DNA from: a virus
Virus record (IMG/VR): IMGVR_UViG_3300048930_000108
Location: 1-39,523 of that record
Length of the DNA: 39,523 bases
Strand: one strand, 5' to 3'
The notes below the pieces were generated by a model. That model searched no databases and was not told the origin of the DNA. It saw only the letters and a list, made by a program, of their open reading frames with translations. Positions within the stretch are counted from its first letter, which is position 1, and each line of letters begins with the position of its first letter. The position numbers and the translations under genes were made by a program. Below, piece after piece: positions 1-7,116 of this stretch.

Positions 1-131
1 GTCCCTATAACCGCGTTTCTGGTGCATCCTGAGAACATGTGCGATATTTGCGTAGCCGAGCGCCCTTCCGCCCATAGCGAAGTCACAAATTCGACGCGCT
101 GTTCGGTGGTTAGAGTTTTCCAGTCAAGCAT
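1..131 (-). CDS. gcrA: GcrA-like cell-cycle regulator, N-terminal part, cut by window edge
   Basis: The reverse strand from 131 reads M-L-D-W, then residues 13-14 R-V, L-W at 19-20, E-G-R-S-A at 22-26, and T-R-N-A-V-I-G at 37-43. This is the N-terminal helix-turn-helix signature of GcrA, the alphaproteobacterial sigma70-binding regulator that activates promoters methylated at GANTC by CcrM. Only 43 residues are in the window; the coding frame is open at the edge. The start overlaps the end of the upstream leftward gene by 8 bases, so it is probably translationally coupled and driven by the promoter at 547-576. The residue after I-G is threonine where host GcrA usually has lysine. Identity rests on motif recognition; function in the phage (for example steering host or phage promoters) is inferred. 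Confidence 0.8.
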   Translation of the reverse strand, partial: MLDWKTLTTEQRVEFVTSLWAEGRSATQISHMFSGCTRNAVIG

Positions 132-522
132 TATCCAGCGCGTCCGCGAGTTCGAGGAACGTTGCAGCGGCAGCACGGAGTTGGGCGGCGGACAAATTGC
201 CATTAACGCACACATTCGCTCTGCTGGCGCCGATCGGGCCAACCACGGCGACTTCCCCGTATACGCCCGGCACTATATCCTTTTTCGTCACGGTGCGGAC
301 GGGGCCTTCGGGCCATTCGGAGACGAGGTCAATATCGCGATCCTCGCCGGGAGTAAAAGACTGGGTGCCGTCTTCGCGCCAACTTACGGGGTATTCTGGG
401 GCTGTCCACGGCCATTCATTACCCCGAACCATATCGTCATGGGCCGGGGCGTGTCGAACCATCGGCCCAACCTTCCGCCCATCACGTGTCCGATAAAACT
501 TACCAGCTTCAATCTTGACCAT
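124..522 (-). CDS. Hypothetical phage protein (132 aa)
   Basis: Leftward gene starting at the ATG at 522, chosen because AAGGAGGG lies just upstream on that strand; an upstream ATG at 576 would lie inside the promoter. It begins M-V-K-I-E-A-G-K-F-Y-R-T-R-D-G, a beginning I associate with small phage proteins that wrap a displayed value or cofactor-like 'RTRDG' beta hairpin, and ends in an alanine-rich helix (residues about 108-132). No catalytic motif is visible. It is first in a two-gene operon with the gcrA-like gene (8-base overlap) and sits in the opposite orientation to the surrounding structural genes, which marks the pair as an inserted accessory unit. Function unknown. Confidence 0.75.
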   Translation of the reverse strand: MVKIEAGKFYRTRDGRKVGPMVRHAPAHDDMVRGNEWPWTAPEYPVSWREDGTQSFTPGEDRDIDLVSEWPEGPVRTVTKKDIVPGVYGEVAVVGPIGASRANVCVNGNLSAAQLRAAAATFLELADALDNA

Positions 523-546
523 TTCGGCCCTCCTTTTCACCGCCCA

Positions 547-576
547 ACCATGCGCACTATCCGGCCCGCTTGTCAA
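547..576 (-). promoter_or_regulatory. Predicted promoter for the leftward gcrA-like operon
   Basis: On the reverse strand, TTGACA (571-576) and CATGGT (547-552) are separated by 18 bp, placing the +1 near 540, upstream of the AAGGAGGG site and the ATG at 522. The -10 is preceded by GCG, as in the other promoters listed here. Its -35 overlaps the -35 of the rightward promoter by five bases. Confidence 0.6.
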
Positions 577-598
577 CCGACAAAATCATGCGTATGAT
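570..598 (+). promoter_or_regulatory. Predicted promoter for the rightward RHH gene; leaderless start
   Basis: TTGTCA (570-575), 17 bp, TATGAT (593-598). The expected +1 (seven bases after the -10) is at 605, the A of the start codon of the ribbon-helix-helix gene, and no Shine-Dalgarno sequence precedes that codon. The -10 lies within an odd palindrome GCGTATGATACGC (591-603 region), a plausible operator. Confidence 0.65.
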
Positions 599-604
599 AC
601 GCAC

Positions 605-778
605 ATGCATCACAATAAACTCGACCCAAACTCGCCGACAATTCGGCTCAACATGACACTTCCCGCCGCGCTGCGGGATCGGTTTCGCGCTGCAATCGGA
701 GATCAGACGGTCTCCGAGGCGGTGCGGGACTTTATGGAACGCAAGATCAAGGCCCACGAACGCGAGGCCGGCAAATGA
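605..778 (+). CDS. Ribbon-helix-helix (CopG/Arc-like) DNA-binding protein
   Basis: A 57-residue protein. Residues about 12-50 (T-I-R-L-N-M-T-L-P, then two helices ending in V-S-E-A-V-R-D-F-M) fit the beta-strand plus two-helix ribbon-helix-helix fold, which dimerises and binds operators through the strand. The start at 605 matches the predicted +1 of the promoter at 570-598; an in-frame ATG at 515 would lie upstream of that promoter and inside the divergent gene. It ends in a 4-base ATGA overlap with the next gene. Being a small DNA-binding protein transcribed from a palindrome-containing divergent promoter, it may autoregulate and control the gcrA-like operon; that is inference. Confidence 0.7.
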   Translation: MHHNKLDPNSPTIRLNMTLPAALRDRFRAAIGDQTVSEAVRDFMERKIKAHEREAGK

Positions 779-1176
779 AGGTGACGAATATCACGCCACG
801 GCCCGTGACGATCATGGCGGGCGGGAAGCCTCACGCCGTCACACCCGGCGGCACTATTGACGCGGATTTCACCGATACCGAGATCGCGTTCATGACGGCT
901 CATCCGAGTGCGTTCAAACTGGATATTCCGACGAGCGGCGAACCCGATCCGCGCATTGCCGAACTTGAAGCCAAGGTTGCCGAATTGCAGGCTTGGATAG
1001 ACGCCAAAAACGGCACCGATCTGACCGACGCAATCGAATGTCTCGATGACGCCAATGACGATCACTGGACCCGTGGCGGCGAGCCCAGCTTGGCCGCGCT
1101 ACAGGAGCTAACCGGCAATATGTCGATCACACGGGCCGACGTGAACAAGGCCAATCCCCGCCGGCGCAAAGAATAG
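775..1176 (+). CDS. Hypothetical phage protein, coiled coil plus C-terminal 'HWT' segment
   Basis: A 133-residue protein starting by ATGA overlap. Residues 1-55 look beta-rich (T-I-D-A-D-F-T-D-T-E), residues 62-75 form a short coiled coil (R-I-A-E-L-E-A-K-V-A-E-L), and residues 80-133 carry the pattern L-D-D-A-N-D-D-H-W-T followed by an R-A-D-V helix. That C-terminal arrangement recurs in small proteins just downstream of the capsid gene in alphaproteobacterial phages. The position before a DUF4054 connector supports a head-associated role, but no function is proven. Confidence 0.75.
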   Translation: MKVTNITPRPVTIMAGGKPHAVTPGGTIDADFTDTEIAFMTAHPSAFKLDIPTSGEPDPRIAELEAKVAELQAWIDAKNGTDLTDAIECLDDANDDHWTRGGEPSLAALQELTGNMSITRADVNKANPRRRKE

Positions 1177-1222
1177 CGTCGGGCGCTGATTTGGGTTATA
1201 ACGGGCCGAAAAGAGGTATCCT

Positions 1223-1675
1223 ATGGCCTATGTAAAACCGACGCCAACCGAGATGAAAGCCTTGTTCCCGGCGTTCGCGTCGGTGCCGGACCCGACAATC
1301 CAGGCTTGGCTTGATGTTGCCGCCCGATCCGTTGATGAAACGTGGATCGAGGGCGACTACAAGTACGGGATCATGCTTCTCGCCGCCCATCTGATGGTTG
1401 GCGCGGGCATCGGAACCGGCGCCGAGGCCGAGGCGAATGCGTCAGGCATGGGATCGTTCTCGACTATCCGATCCGGCCAGTTGACGCTCACTCGCGGATC
1501 GTTCGCGGATCGTGGCGTTGGCGATGTTCCGTCGCCGTGGAACGCGACACGATATGGCGTTGAATGGTACTGGCTGGCGCGCAAGAACAAGCCGCCCGCT
1601 GCTGTGACCGCTGATGCTGCGGGCGTTGGCGTATCGTATCCGTTTTTGGTTTATGAACCTTACGGAGAATTATGA
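1223..1675 (+). CDS. DUF4054 head-tail connector protein
   Basis: A 150-residue protein preceded by AAGAGG at a 7-base spacing. The N-terminus, with P-T-P-T-E-M-K-A-L-F-P-A-F, then I-Q-A-W-L-D-V-A at 33-40 and a helical A-A-H-L-M-V segment around 53-58, matches the DUF4054 family, all-helical adaptor proteins of the HK97 gp6 type that sit under the portal ring. A Gly/Ser-rich loop (G-S-F-S-T-I-R-S-G) follows, as usual in the family. It is the first of the run of connector genes. The next gene overlaps by 4 bases. Confidence 0.8.
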   Translation: MAYVKPTPTEMKALFPAFASVPDPTIQAWLDVAARSVDETWIEGDYKYGIMLLAAHLMVGAGIGTGAEAEANASGMGSFSTIRSGQLTLTRGSFADRGVGDVPSPWNATRYGVEWYWLARKNKPPAAVTADAAGVGVSYPFLVYEPYGEL

Positions 1676-1980
1676 TGCAGGTCGGACCATATATGCGACA
1701 GGCAGAAGGCGGAAGATTTTTCCATTGGTGCCCAGAATGCAAAATGGCGCATGCGTTGCCATCTGATACGGGCAGATGGATTTACAACGACAACCCATAC
1801 TCACCTACGTTCAGCCCATCGTTTAGGCAGGGGATGGGTGATGGAAAATCTTGTCATTATTTCATCAGAGACGGCTTCATAGAGTGGTGCGGAGATAGCT
1901 GGCACAGGCGAACGGGTAGGCAGAAAATGATCGAGCTTCGAGACAAGAGCGTCGATGAAGAGTTGAGTTGGCTCGACTGA
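1672..1980 (+). CDS. DUF6527-like small zinc-binding protein
   Basis: A 102-residue protein with C-P-E-C at about 20-23, then W-I-Y-N-D-N, P-T-F-S-P-S at 45-50, C-H-Y-F and I-E-W-C-G-D-S-W-H-R. This spacing matches the DUF6527 family of small phage proteins (from memory). The gene is noticeably AT-richer (about 48-53% GC by hand count of two lines) than neighbouring structural genes and interrupts the connector run, so it looks like a moron. It starts with a 4-base overlap (ATG at 1672; ATG at 1675 is possible). Biochemical role unknown. Confidence 0.7.
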   Translation: MMQVGPYMRQAEGGRFFHWCPECKMAHALPSDTGRWIYNDNPYSPTFSPSFRQGMGDGKSCHYFIRDGFIEWCGDSWHRRTGRQKMIELRDKSVDEELSWLD

Positions 1981-2330
1981 TGGGCCTTCTCGATGGCGAC
2001 ATTAAATCTCTTTTCGGGACCGTGATGGGATCGTTCTACCTGTCCGGCACGCTGGCGCGGGTTGTCGTCTCATATGACAACGAAGGCGGCACGACCGAAA
2101 CTCCGACTACGCAATCCGTCAAGGTACAGGAAAACATGATCTCCGAGGAACTGCGCGCCACGGGTAATTTCTCGCAGAACGAGAAGCAATTCATCATCCT
2201 GCAGAAGGGCGTGACGGGCGTGATCGACGGTGATGACAAGCTGACCATCGGCGGCGTCACATATGCATTGCGTGAGCCCGAGCAAGACCCGGCAAAGTCC
2301 TACTGGTTAGTGAGAGGGGTTCCGGTGTGA
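1980..2330 (+). CDS. Probable head-tail joining protein
   Basis: A 116-residue protein whose ATG at 1980 overlaps the previous stop by one base (TGATG); a TTG at 1968 is in frame but unnecessary. It is predominantly beta (strands around S-G-T-L-A-R-V-V-V-S-Y and K-Q-F-I-I-L-Q-K-G) with a G-V-T-Y-A-L-R-E-P near the C-terminus, which resembles phage head-closure or stopper proteins (small SH3-like barrels). Its place between a DUF4054 connector and a DUF3168 tail terminator fits that job. Assignment is by position and fold impression, not by a clear family signature. Confidence 0.65.
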   Translation: MGLLDGDIKSLFGTVMGSFYLSGTLARVVVSYDNEGGTTETPTTQSVKVQENMISEELRATGNFSQNEKQFIILQKGVTGVIDGDDKLTIGGVTYALREPEQDPAKSYWLVRGVPV

Positions 2331-2479
2331 TTATCGAGATGACCAAATCGGCTGACTTGCTCGCCAACATGAACGATCGTGACATTGCAATCGCCTTGTC
2401 CGGCGGATTTGGCGCGGCCCGCAAACGTCAGGTCGAAACAGCCATTCGCGCCATCATCAACGCAACCAAGTCACTGTGA
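2327..2479 (+). CDS. Small hypothetical protein (50 aa) in connector region
   Basis: Starts at a GTG that overlaps the previous stop, with GAGGGG a few bases upstream. Mainly helical and basic at the C-terminus (A-R-K-R-Q-V-E-T-A-I-R-A-I-I). It occupies the slot where an HK97 gp10-like neck protein (usually over 100 residues) would be expected, but it is too short to call as one. The following gene starts inside its stop codon (TGATG). Confidence 0.6.
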   Translation: MIIEMTKSADLLANMNDRDIAIALSGGFGAARKRQVETAIRAIINATKSL

Positions 2480-2631
2480 TGCCTTGGGTACAGTTCACGC
2501 GCGATTTTGACTGGAAGGTGCCCGGCAAGCGCGCATGGCTTGCCTTTAAGTCCGGTTCGCGCCAGTTGGTCACAACGGCTCAGGCGGACGACGCGATCAA
2601 GGCAGGCGCGGCGATAAGGGTTAAGAAATGA
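2479..2631 (+). CDS. Small basic hypothetical protein (50 aa)
   Basis: Begins M-P-W-V-Q-F-T-R-D-F-D-W and ends A-A-I-R-V-K-K. The pattern, a short beta-rich protein with a central K-R-A-W-L-A-F-K, resembles tiny phage proteins found near head-tail genes. It is joined by 1-base and 4-base overlaps to its neighbours, so it is almost certainly translated as part of the operon. Function unknown. Confidence 0.6.
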   Translation: MPWVQFTRDFDWKVPGKRAWLAFKSGSRQLVTTAQADDAIKAGAAIRVKK

Positions 2632-2813
2632 GCTATTATGTGCCACATGACGATGTTCAAAACGCGCCCCTACCCAACGCCATTGTCATTCAGACTGACC
2701 GCGTTGTGCGCGTCACATATGCGGGCGATCATGGCCATAGGTTCACTGTGAGGATGGTCCAAAAGCCAAATCCCATCGGGTTCCGAGCCAAACTTCCAGG
2801 CGACCGCAAATGA
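2628..2813 (+). CDS. Small hypothetical protein (61 aa)
   Basis: ATGA overlaps at both ends tie it into the structural operon. The sequence M-S-Y-Y-V-P-H-D-D-V is followed by beta strands (V-V-R-V-T-Y-A-G-D, F-T-V-R-M-V-Q-K) and a basic tail. No motif recognised. A role in head-tail completion is suggested only by position. Confidence 0.6.
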   Translation: MSYYVPHDDVQNAPLPNAIVIQTDRVVRVTYAGDHGHRFTVRMVQKPNPIGFRAKLPGDRK

Positions 2814-3226
2814 CCGATACCGGAACCGAATTTTCGCTTGTCACCCGCCGCGCCACGGTGTCGCATCTCAAATCGTTCACGCCGCTCACCGCGCTCATTT
2901 CGGCAAATTCGATCTATCCCGAGAACACGCCGGCGAACGCGGCATGGCCGTTCATCCGTTATTCGTCATATTCCGCGCCGTGGACGGCGCAGTGCTATTC
3001 CGGCTCGACCATGTTTGTTGATATCCACGTTTTTTCCAATGGCCCGGGAACCGATAACGTTCACAATGCTGCCGCCCAGGTTCTGGAGGCGATGAAAACG
3101 CTCGATTTCGCCGGTATGGCCGAATGCGAATGGCAAGGCACGATAGGCCCGCTGAACGACGCGCCGAGCGGCGAGACGTATAAATGGCACTCGATTGTGC
3201 AATTCAGGATTAGCGCGGCGCGTTAA
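2810..3226 (+). CDS. DUF3168 tail completion/terminator protein
   Basis: A 138-residue protein with the features of DUF3168 (HK97 gp10/lambda gpU-like tail terminators that cap the tail tube and join it to the head). These are an N-terminal helix with L-T-A-L-I-S at about 25-30, a P-F-I-R-Y-S-S strand, the V-D-I-H-V-F-S strand around 69-75, and a final strand W-H-S-I-V-Q-F-R-I. It is the last gene before the major tail protein, the usual position. About 108 non-coding bases follow before the major tail gene. Confidence 0.75.
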   Translation: MTDTGTEFSLVTRRATVSHLKSFTPLTALISANSIYPENTPANAAWPFIRYSSYSAPWTAQCYSGSTMFVDIHVFSNGPGTDNVHNAAAQVLEAMKTLDFAGMAECEWQGTIGPLNDAPSGETYKWHSIVQFRISAAR

Positions 3227-3334
3227 CCCGCCCTATTTACGCGCAACCTGTTTTCGGTTAATCTCCATCCTACACGTCGCGATGACGTCTAGTCCCCGCA
3301 GCCCGCTTCGGCGGCTCAGATGGAGTTTTTTACG

Positions 3335-4057
3335 ATGGCTCTTGCCAAGACTTTGGACTTTGGGGAGCAGTTGCTCCTTTGGGGTGACGGCAGCTCGCCC
3401 ACAGAAACCTTCACGCCGCTTTGCGGCTTCACGTCGCTCACGCTGACCGTCAACATCGAGACCAATTCGGTCAACGTTCCTGACTGCGACGATCCCGAAC
3501 TTCCCGCGTGGCTGGTGTCGCGCGAAGTCTCCAAGCAGATGCAGCTTTCCGGCAATGGTGTGATTGACACGGACGTGCTCGACGCGTTCAATGCCTGGAT
3601 TTTGGAAGGCGGCGAAAAGACTTTCCGCTGGATGACGGATGGCAAGAACGACGAGGCCAATGGGTATTGGGAGGCGTCCGGCATCTTGTCCGCCTATTCG
3701 CAGAGCGGCGAGCGCGGCAATCTGTGGACGCAGGACACGACGATCCTACTCAATGGCGCGCCGGATCGTGTTGACCTGAATGCGGCTCCGTTTGCGACGG
3801 TTGCGCCCGCCATTACCGGCACCACGGAAGTCGGTGATGTGCTGACCGTTTCGGACGGCACGTGGAGCAACTCGCCAGACAGCTACGCCTATGCGTGGTA
3901 TCGCAATGGCAGCAAGATTTCGGGCGCCGCCGCCGACACGTATACCTTGCAGGCCGGCGACGAAGGCGCAACCATCCGCGCTCGCGTAACCGCCACGAAT
4001 ACCAGCGGCTCGCGCACTGTCACGTCCAACTCGGTTGGCCCCGTCACGGCGCCGTAA
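3335..4057 (+). CDS. Major tail (tube) protein with C-terminal Ig-like domain
   Basis: A 240-residue protein. The start at 3335 is preferred because GGAG lies 9 bases upstream; the ATG at 3320 overlaps that ribosome-binding site. Residues 1-145 form the tube domain (L-D-F-G-E-Q-L-L-L-W-G-D-G, then a V-S-K-Q-M-Q-L-S-G-N-G-V-I-D-T-D strand pair typical of siphovirus tube proteins). Residues about 155-240 are an Ig-like domain: G-D-V-L-T-V, W, Y-A-W-Y-R-N-G, Y-T-L, A-R-V-T-A-T-N. Such decorations project from the tail surface and may bind host carbohydrate. The next two genes (chaperone, tape measure) confirm the module. The ATG at 4070 follows a 12-base gap. Confidence 0.85.
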   Translation: MALAKTLDFGEQLLLWGDGSSPTETFTPLCGFTSLTLTVNIETNSVNVPDCDDPELPAWLVSREVSKQMQLSGNGVIDTDVLDAFNAWILEGGEKTFRWMTDGKNDEANGYWEASGILSAYSQSGERGNLWTQDTTILLNGAPDRVDLNAAPFATVAPAITGTTEVGDVLTVSDGTWSNSPDSYAYAWYRNGSKISGAAADTYTLQAGDEGATIRARVTATNTSGSRTVTSNSVGPVTAP

Positions 4058-4069
4058 TGGAGCCGCGAC

Positions 4070-4522
4070 ATGGCAAATCTGAAAGCAGAGATCACTCTCG
4101 AATGGGGTGATGGCATCTACGATTTTGCGCTCAAGATGGCGCAGATCGAGGAGCTTGAGCATCTGTGCGATGAGGGCATCGGGCGCATTGCGGCGCGCGT
4201 GTTTTCACGGGTTGATTTCTCTTATCGCCACATTCGCGAAACCATCCGGCTCGGATTGATTGGCGGCGGCTTGCCCGCCATCGAGGCGGCTCGGTTGACC
4301 AAGATATATGTCGATGGCGTACCGATCGACACGCAGGACGACAAATCAAGCCCGCTCAAAACCGCGAACGCTGTCTTGCAAGCCGTCTATTTTGGCTGGG
4401 CGGATTTACCGGAAGTCGAACCATCGGGGGAAGCTCCGAGCCCGGAGGAAAGACCGACTTCGGGCTCTACAGGGCGGCGGCGTGGCGCTCAGGCATCAGC
4501 CCGAGTGAGATCGGCAAAATGA
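4070..4522 (+). CDS. Tail assembly chaperone (GTA gp10-like), upstream frame
   Basis: A 150-residue protein between the tube protein and the tape measure. Residues 1-115 resemble the gene-transfer-agent gp10 family: E-I-T-L-E-W-G-D-G, F-A-L-K-M-A-Q-I-E-E-L-E, I-R-E-T-I-R-L-G-L-I-G-G-G, and a C-terminal Y-F-G-W helix. Its last 30 residues are low-complexity and arginine-rich, as expected if the natural product shifts into the -1 frame. That frame is open from 4216 to 4668 and encodes a helical segment (W-R-S-G-I-S-P-S-E-I) typical of tail chaperone C-termini. Tail chaperones wrap the tape measure before tube assembly. Confidence 0.75.
   Translation: MANLKAEITLEWGDGIYDFALKMAQIEELEHLCDEGIGRIAARVFSRVDFSYRHIRETIRLGLIGGGLPAIEAARLTKIYVDGVPIDTQDDKSSPLKTANAVLQAVYFGWADLPEVEPSGEAPSPEERPTSGSTGRRRGAQASARVRSAK
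4426..4432 (+). promoter_or_regulatory. Candidate -1 ribosomal frameshift site GGGGGAA
   Basis: In the upstream frame this reads G-GGG-GAA; a -1 slip re-pairs the P-site codon perfectly with GGG. The -1 frame has no stop between 4216 and 4668, so slippage here gives one fused chaperone of about 200 residues. Placement before the tape measure matches the conserved tail-chaperone frameshift of siphoviruses. The A-site re-pairing (GAA to GGA) is imperfect, so the exact site is uncertain. Confidence 0.4.
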
Positions 4523-4668
4523 GCCTGTATGAAGTGGAGAGCATGATGCGGTCATTCTCGAAGCTCGACAAGGATAAGTCAAAATCCGCGCCGATGACGC
4601 AGGAGCGCATGACCGCGCTCAAGAGCAAGTGGGCGAATATGAATCTCCCTGATGTGACGGTGCATTGA
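4519..4668 (+). CDS. Tail assembly chaperone, downstream frame (49 aa if initiated alone)
   Basis: The first ATG in this frame is at 4519 (M-S-L-Y-E-V-E-S-M-M), but the recognisable chaperone sequence begins further upstream without a start codon (F-G-L-Y-R-A-A-A-W-R-S-G-I), as in the GTA gp10.1-type proteins. It is therefore more likely made as the C-terminal extension of the 4070 gene by -1 frameshift than as a separate protein. It ends in two residues before the tape measure ATG. Confidence 0.6.
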   Translation: MSLYEVESMMRSFSKLDKDKSKSAPMTQERMTALKSKWANMNLPDVTVH

Positions 4669-4669
4669 A

Positions 4670-6514
4670 ATGGCGGTAACGGCGGATCAGGTCCAGGTTG
4701 TTCTTGAGGCAAACGTCGCCAAGTATCAGGCGAACCTAAAGGCGGCTGACAAGACGCTTGAGCAGGTTGCCGACAATTCCGTCCGGTGGAGCAACCGTAT
4801 TGCGAATGCAAGCGCGAACAGCTTCAACACCGGCAACATTGCGGCCCAGTTTCAGGATATTGGCGTCACCGCTGCGTCGGGGATGAACCCGCTGATTATC
4901 GCCTTGCAGCAGGGTACTCAGTTGAGCGCCATTCTCAATCAGAGCCTGTCGCAGGGCATCAACCCGGCCAAAGCTCTTGGGTCGGCATTCTTGCAAGTCA
5001 TCAATCCGATTTCACTGGCAACGCTCGCCGCCGTGGCGCTGACCGCCGCCGTTTCTCAGTATGTCGCGTCGGTTGTCGATTTGGGAGGAACATCAGAGGA
5101 AGAGCTTAAAAAGCAGCAGGACGCAATCGAGGCCCTTGCGAAAAGCTGGGGCGATGTTCTGCCCTATATCTCGGAATACGTCCGCAAGAAGGAAGAGGCT
5201 GAGAGGGCGCAGCAGACAGAGGATGCTCGCGTATCCCTGATTGCCGACGCATGGGAAAAGACGCGCGAACAATTCAAACAGGCATATGCCGAATACGTCG
5301 ATTTACAAACCATCCTTGCCGATACCGGAGAGGCCCCGACTGCCGCGAACGAATTGCGTGAGGCGTGGATTGATTTGCAGAAGGGCGTCGAGGCCGGAAC
5401 CGTTACAGCCGAGCAAAATTCGCGCGTCACGGCGGCTCTTGCGGCGATACAGAAATCAACTCAGATACCGGCCATCCGCGATCTTATTGGTGCTTGGACG
5501 GCGCTTAGCGGCGCGATTGCTGCGGCCAGCGCTGCGGCTGGCGCGGCTGCTACAGAAACCGGCATGGCCGCATCCGGCGAAGCCGCTGCCCGCGCTGCGG
5601 CACGATATGTGGTCCAGCAGAAGCTCGTAAATGACATGAGCGCCGATGAACTAGAGCTTTACAAGGCGATCAATTCGGAGCGTGACAGGGCGATCAAGAA
5701 CGGGACATACCAAGCGCTTGGCGAGGAGCGGATTGTCGAACTCGCCAAGGAGCAGCTTGATGCCGAAAACCGCCGCGCCGCCGCGAAGAAGGCCGCGAGC
5801 GATGCTGAAAGCGCCGGCAAGAAGTCGGCACGCGAAGCCGAACAAGAACGCGAAGCCATCCTCAAGCTTATCGAAACGCTGGAATATGAGCGGTCAATCG
5901 TCGGCATGTCCGACGAGGATAAGGCGGTATCGAACGCCTTGCGTGAGGCGGGTGCCGCCGCGACGGATAGGCAGCGCGAGCGCATCGAAGAGCTTGTTCG
6001 CGCCACAATGCAGGAAACCGAGGCCCTTGCCGCCGCCGATGAGCAGTTGCAAGCCTTCCTCGACATGGGGAAATCTGGCCTGCAAACGTTCATTGATAAA
6101 TGGATCGAGACCGGTGATGCCGCCAAGGCGTTCGGCGCGGCGTTGAGCGATATTGGACGGCAGCTTATCAACATGGGGCTGAACAATTTGTTCTCGCAGG
6201 GCGGCCCCGTCGCATCCTTATTCGCCCCGGCTGGCGCGCGCGCATCTGGCGGCCCCGTCTCTGGCGGGCGGACATACCTTGTGGGAGAGAAGGGGCCGGA
6301 ACTGTTCACGCCATCCGGTGCCGGCAACATCACGCCCAATCATCAGATCGGCGGGGCGATGAGCCTGACTTATGCGCCCGTGATCGACAATCGCGGCGCT
6401 GACATTGACGCGGTTGCCCGGCTGGAACGCGTCATGGTGCGACAAGCCGCCGAATTTGATGGTCGCGTCAAGAAGATCGTGAGCAATGCCGGCCGAACCT
6501 GGAAGGTCGCATGA
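4670..6514 (+). CDS. Tail length tape measure protein
   Basis: A 614-residue protein. The N-terminus (V-V-L-E-A-N-V-A-K-Y-Q-A-N-L-K, then A-A-Q-F-Q-D-I-G-V-T-A, N-P-L-I-I-A-L-Q-Q-G-T-Q-L) matches prophage tape measure families. It is followed by a hydrophobic stretch (residues about 108-140), a long alanine/glutamate coiled coil (about 140-460), and the C-terminal R-A-S-G-G-P-V and V-G-E-K-G-P-E-L-F-T-P-S-G motif seen at many tape-measure C-termini. The protein sets tail length and is injected with DNA. At roughly 0.15 nm per residue it predicts a tail near 90 nm. The next gene overlaps by 4 bases. Confidence 0.9.
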   Translation: MAVTADQVQVVLEANVAKYQANLKAADKTLEQVADNSVRWSNRIANASANSFNTGNIAAQFQDIGVTAASGMNPLIIALQQGTQLSAILNQSLSQGINPAKALGSAFLQVINPISLATLAAVALTAAVSQYVASVVDLGGTSEEELKKQQDAIEALAKSWGDVLPYISEYVRKKEEAERAQQTEDARVSLIADAWEKTREQFKQAYAEYVDLQTILADTGEAPTAANELREAWIDLQKGVEAGTVTAEQNSRVTAALAAIQKSTQIPAIRDLIGAWTALSGAIAAASAAAGAAATETGMAASGEAAARAAARYVVQQKLVNDMSADELELYKAINSERDRAIKNGTYQALGEERIVELAKEQLDAENRRAAAKKAASDAESAGKKSAREAEQEREAILKLIETLEYERSIVGMSDEDKAVSNALREAGAAATDRQRERIEELVRATMQETEALAAADEQLQAFLDMGKSGLQTFIDKWIETGDAAKAFGAALSDIGRQLINMGLNNLFSQGGPVASLFAPAGARASGGPVSGGRTYLVGEKGPELFTPSGAGNITPNHQIGGAMSLTYAPVIDNRGADIDAVARLERVMVRQAAEFDGRVKKIVSNAGRTWKVA

Positions 6515-7116
6515 TGGATATGGATGACTTCCCCGGATGGTCGAATAATTTCTCGCTCATGTGGCGGCAGGAACTGTCTCGCCATGCGTCCGGTCGCGTC
6601 CGCGTCAAGGATATGGGCCGGCCAATCTGGCGTGCCGTCTGGACCAGCATTCCTATGCGCGTCAATGAGTTGGACGAATGGCGCGGTCATATCGACGCCT
6701 TGGGACAATCGCGCGACACGTTCGATGCGTGGCCGAAATCGCGGTGTTGGCCGATCAAGCATCCGAACGGCACCGGAATGACGGGGAGTGCCGTTGTGTC
6801 CGAATTGGGCTCGGGCAATTCCAGTCTCAAAATCTCCGGCGTTGATGGGCTCAAGCTATCCATTGGTGACGTAATCGGCATTGGCGGTTCGGTCTATCGG
6901 GTAACGAGCGCCACAAGCGCCGACCCGTTGACGCCATATGAAACGGGACTGTTTTCGGTAGCTCCGTATTTCTGGCCGGGCGTTGAGGTCAATGATGCGA
7001 TCACGCTGAAACAACCATCGGTCAAAATGGTGATCGATCCGGGCAGCGTGAATACCGACGCCGCCCTGAATGGCTGGGGCACCGTTTCGTTTACCAGCAT
7101 CGAGGCCCGACCATGA
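6511..7116 (+). CDS. Minor tail protein (distal tail region)
   Basis: A 201-residue protein starting in the tape measure stop (ATGATGG; ATG at 6514 is also possible). Beta-rich with conserved-looking W-R-A-V-W-T-S-I-P-M-R and a C-terminal P-S-V-K-M-V-I-D-P strand. It is the first gene after the tape measure, where distal tail or hub-joining proteins are encoded in lambda-like siphoviruses (lambda M/L positions). No family can be named with certainty; the tail role follows from order. Confidence 0.7.
   Translation: MMDMDDFPGWSNNFSLMWRQELSRHASGRVRVKDMGRPIWRAVWTSIPMRVNELDEWRGHIDALGQSRDTFDAWPKSRCWPIKHPNGTGMTGSAVVSELGSGNSSLKISGVDGLKLSIGDVIGIGGSVYRVTSATSADPLTPYETGLFSVAPYFWPGVEVNDAITLKQPSVKMVIDPGSVNTDAALNGWGTVSFTSIEARP

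Noticed and set aside
22-597. 191-residue forward ORF across the divergent promoter
   Set aside because: Runs antisense to the gcrA-like fragment and the 132-residue gene, which have clear signals.
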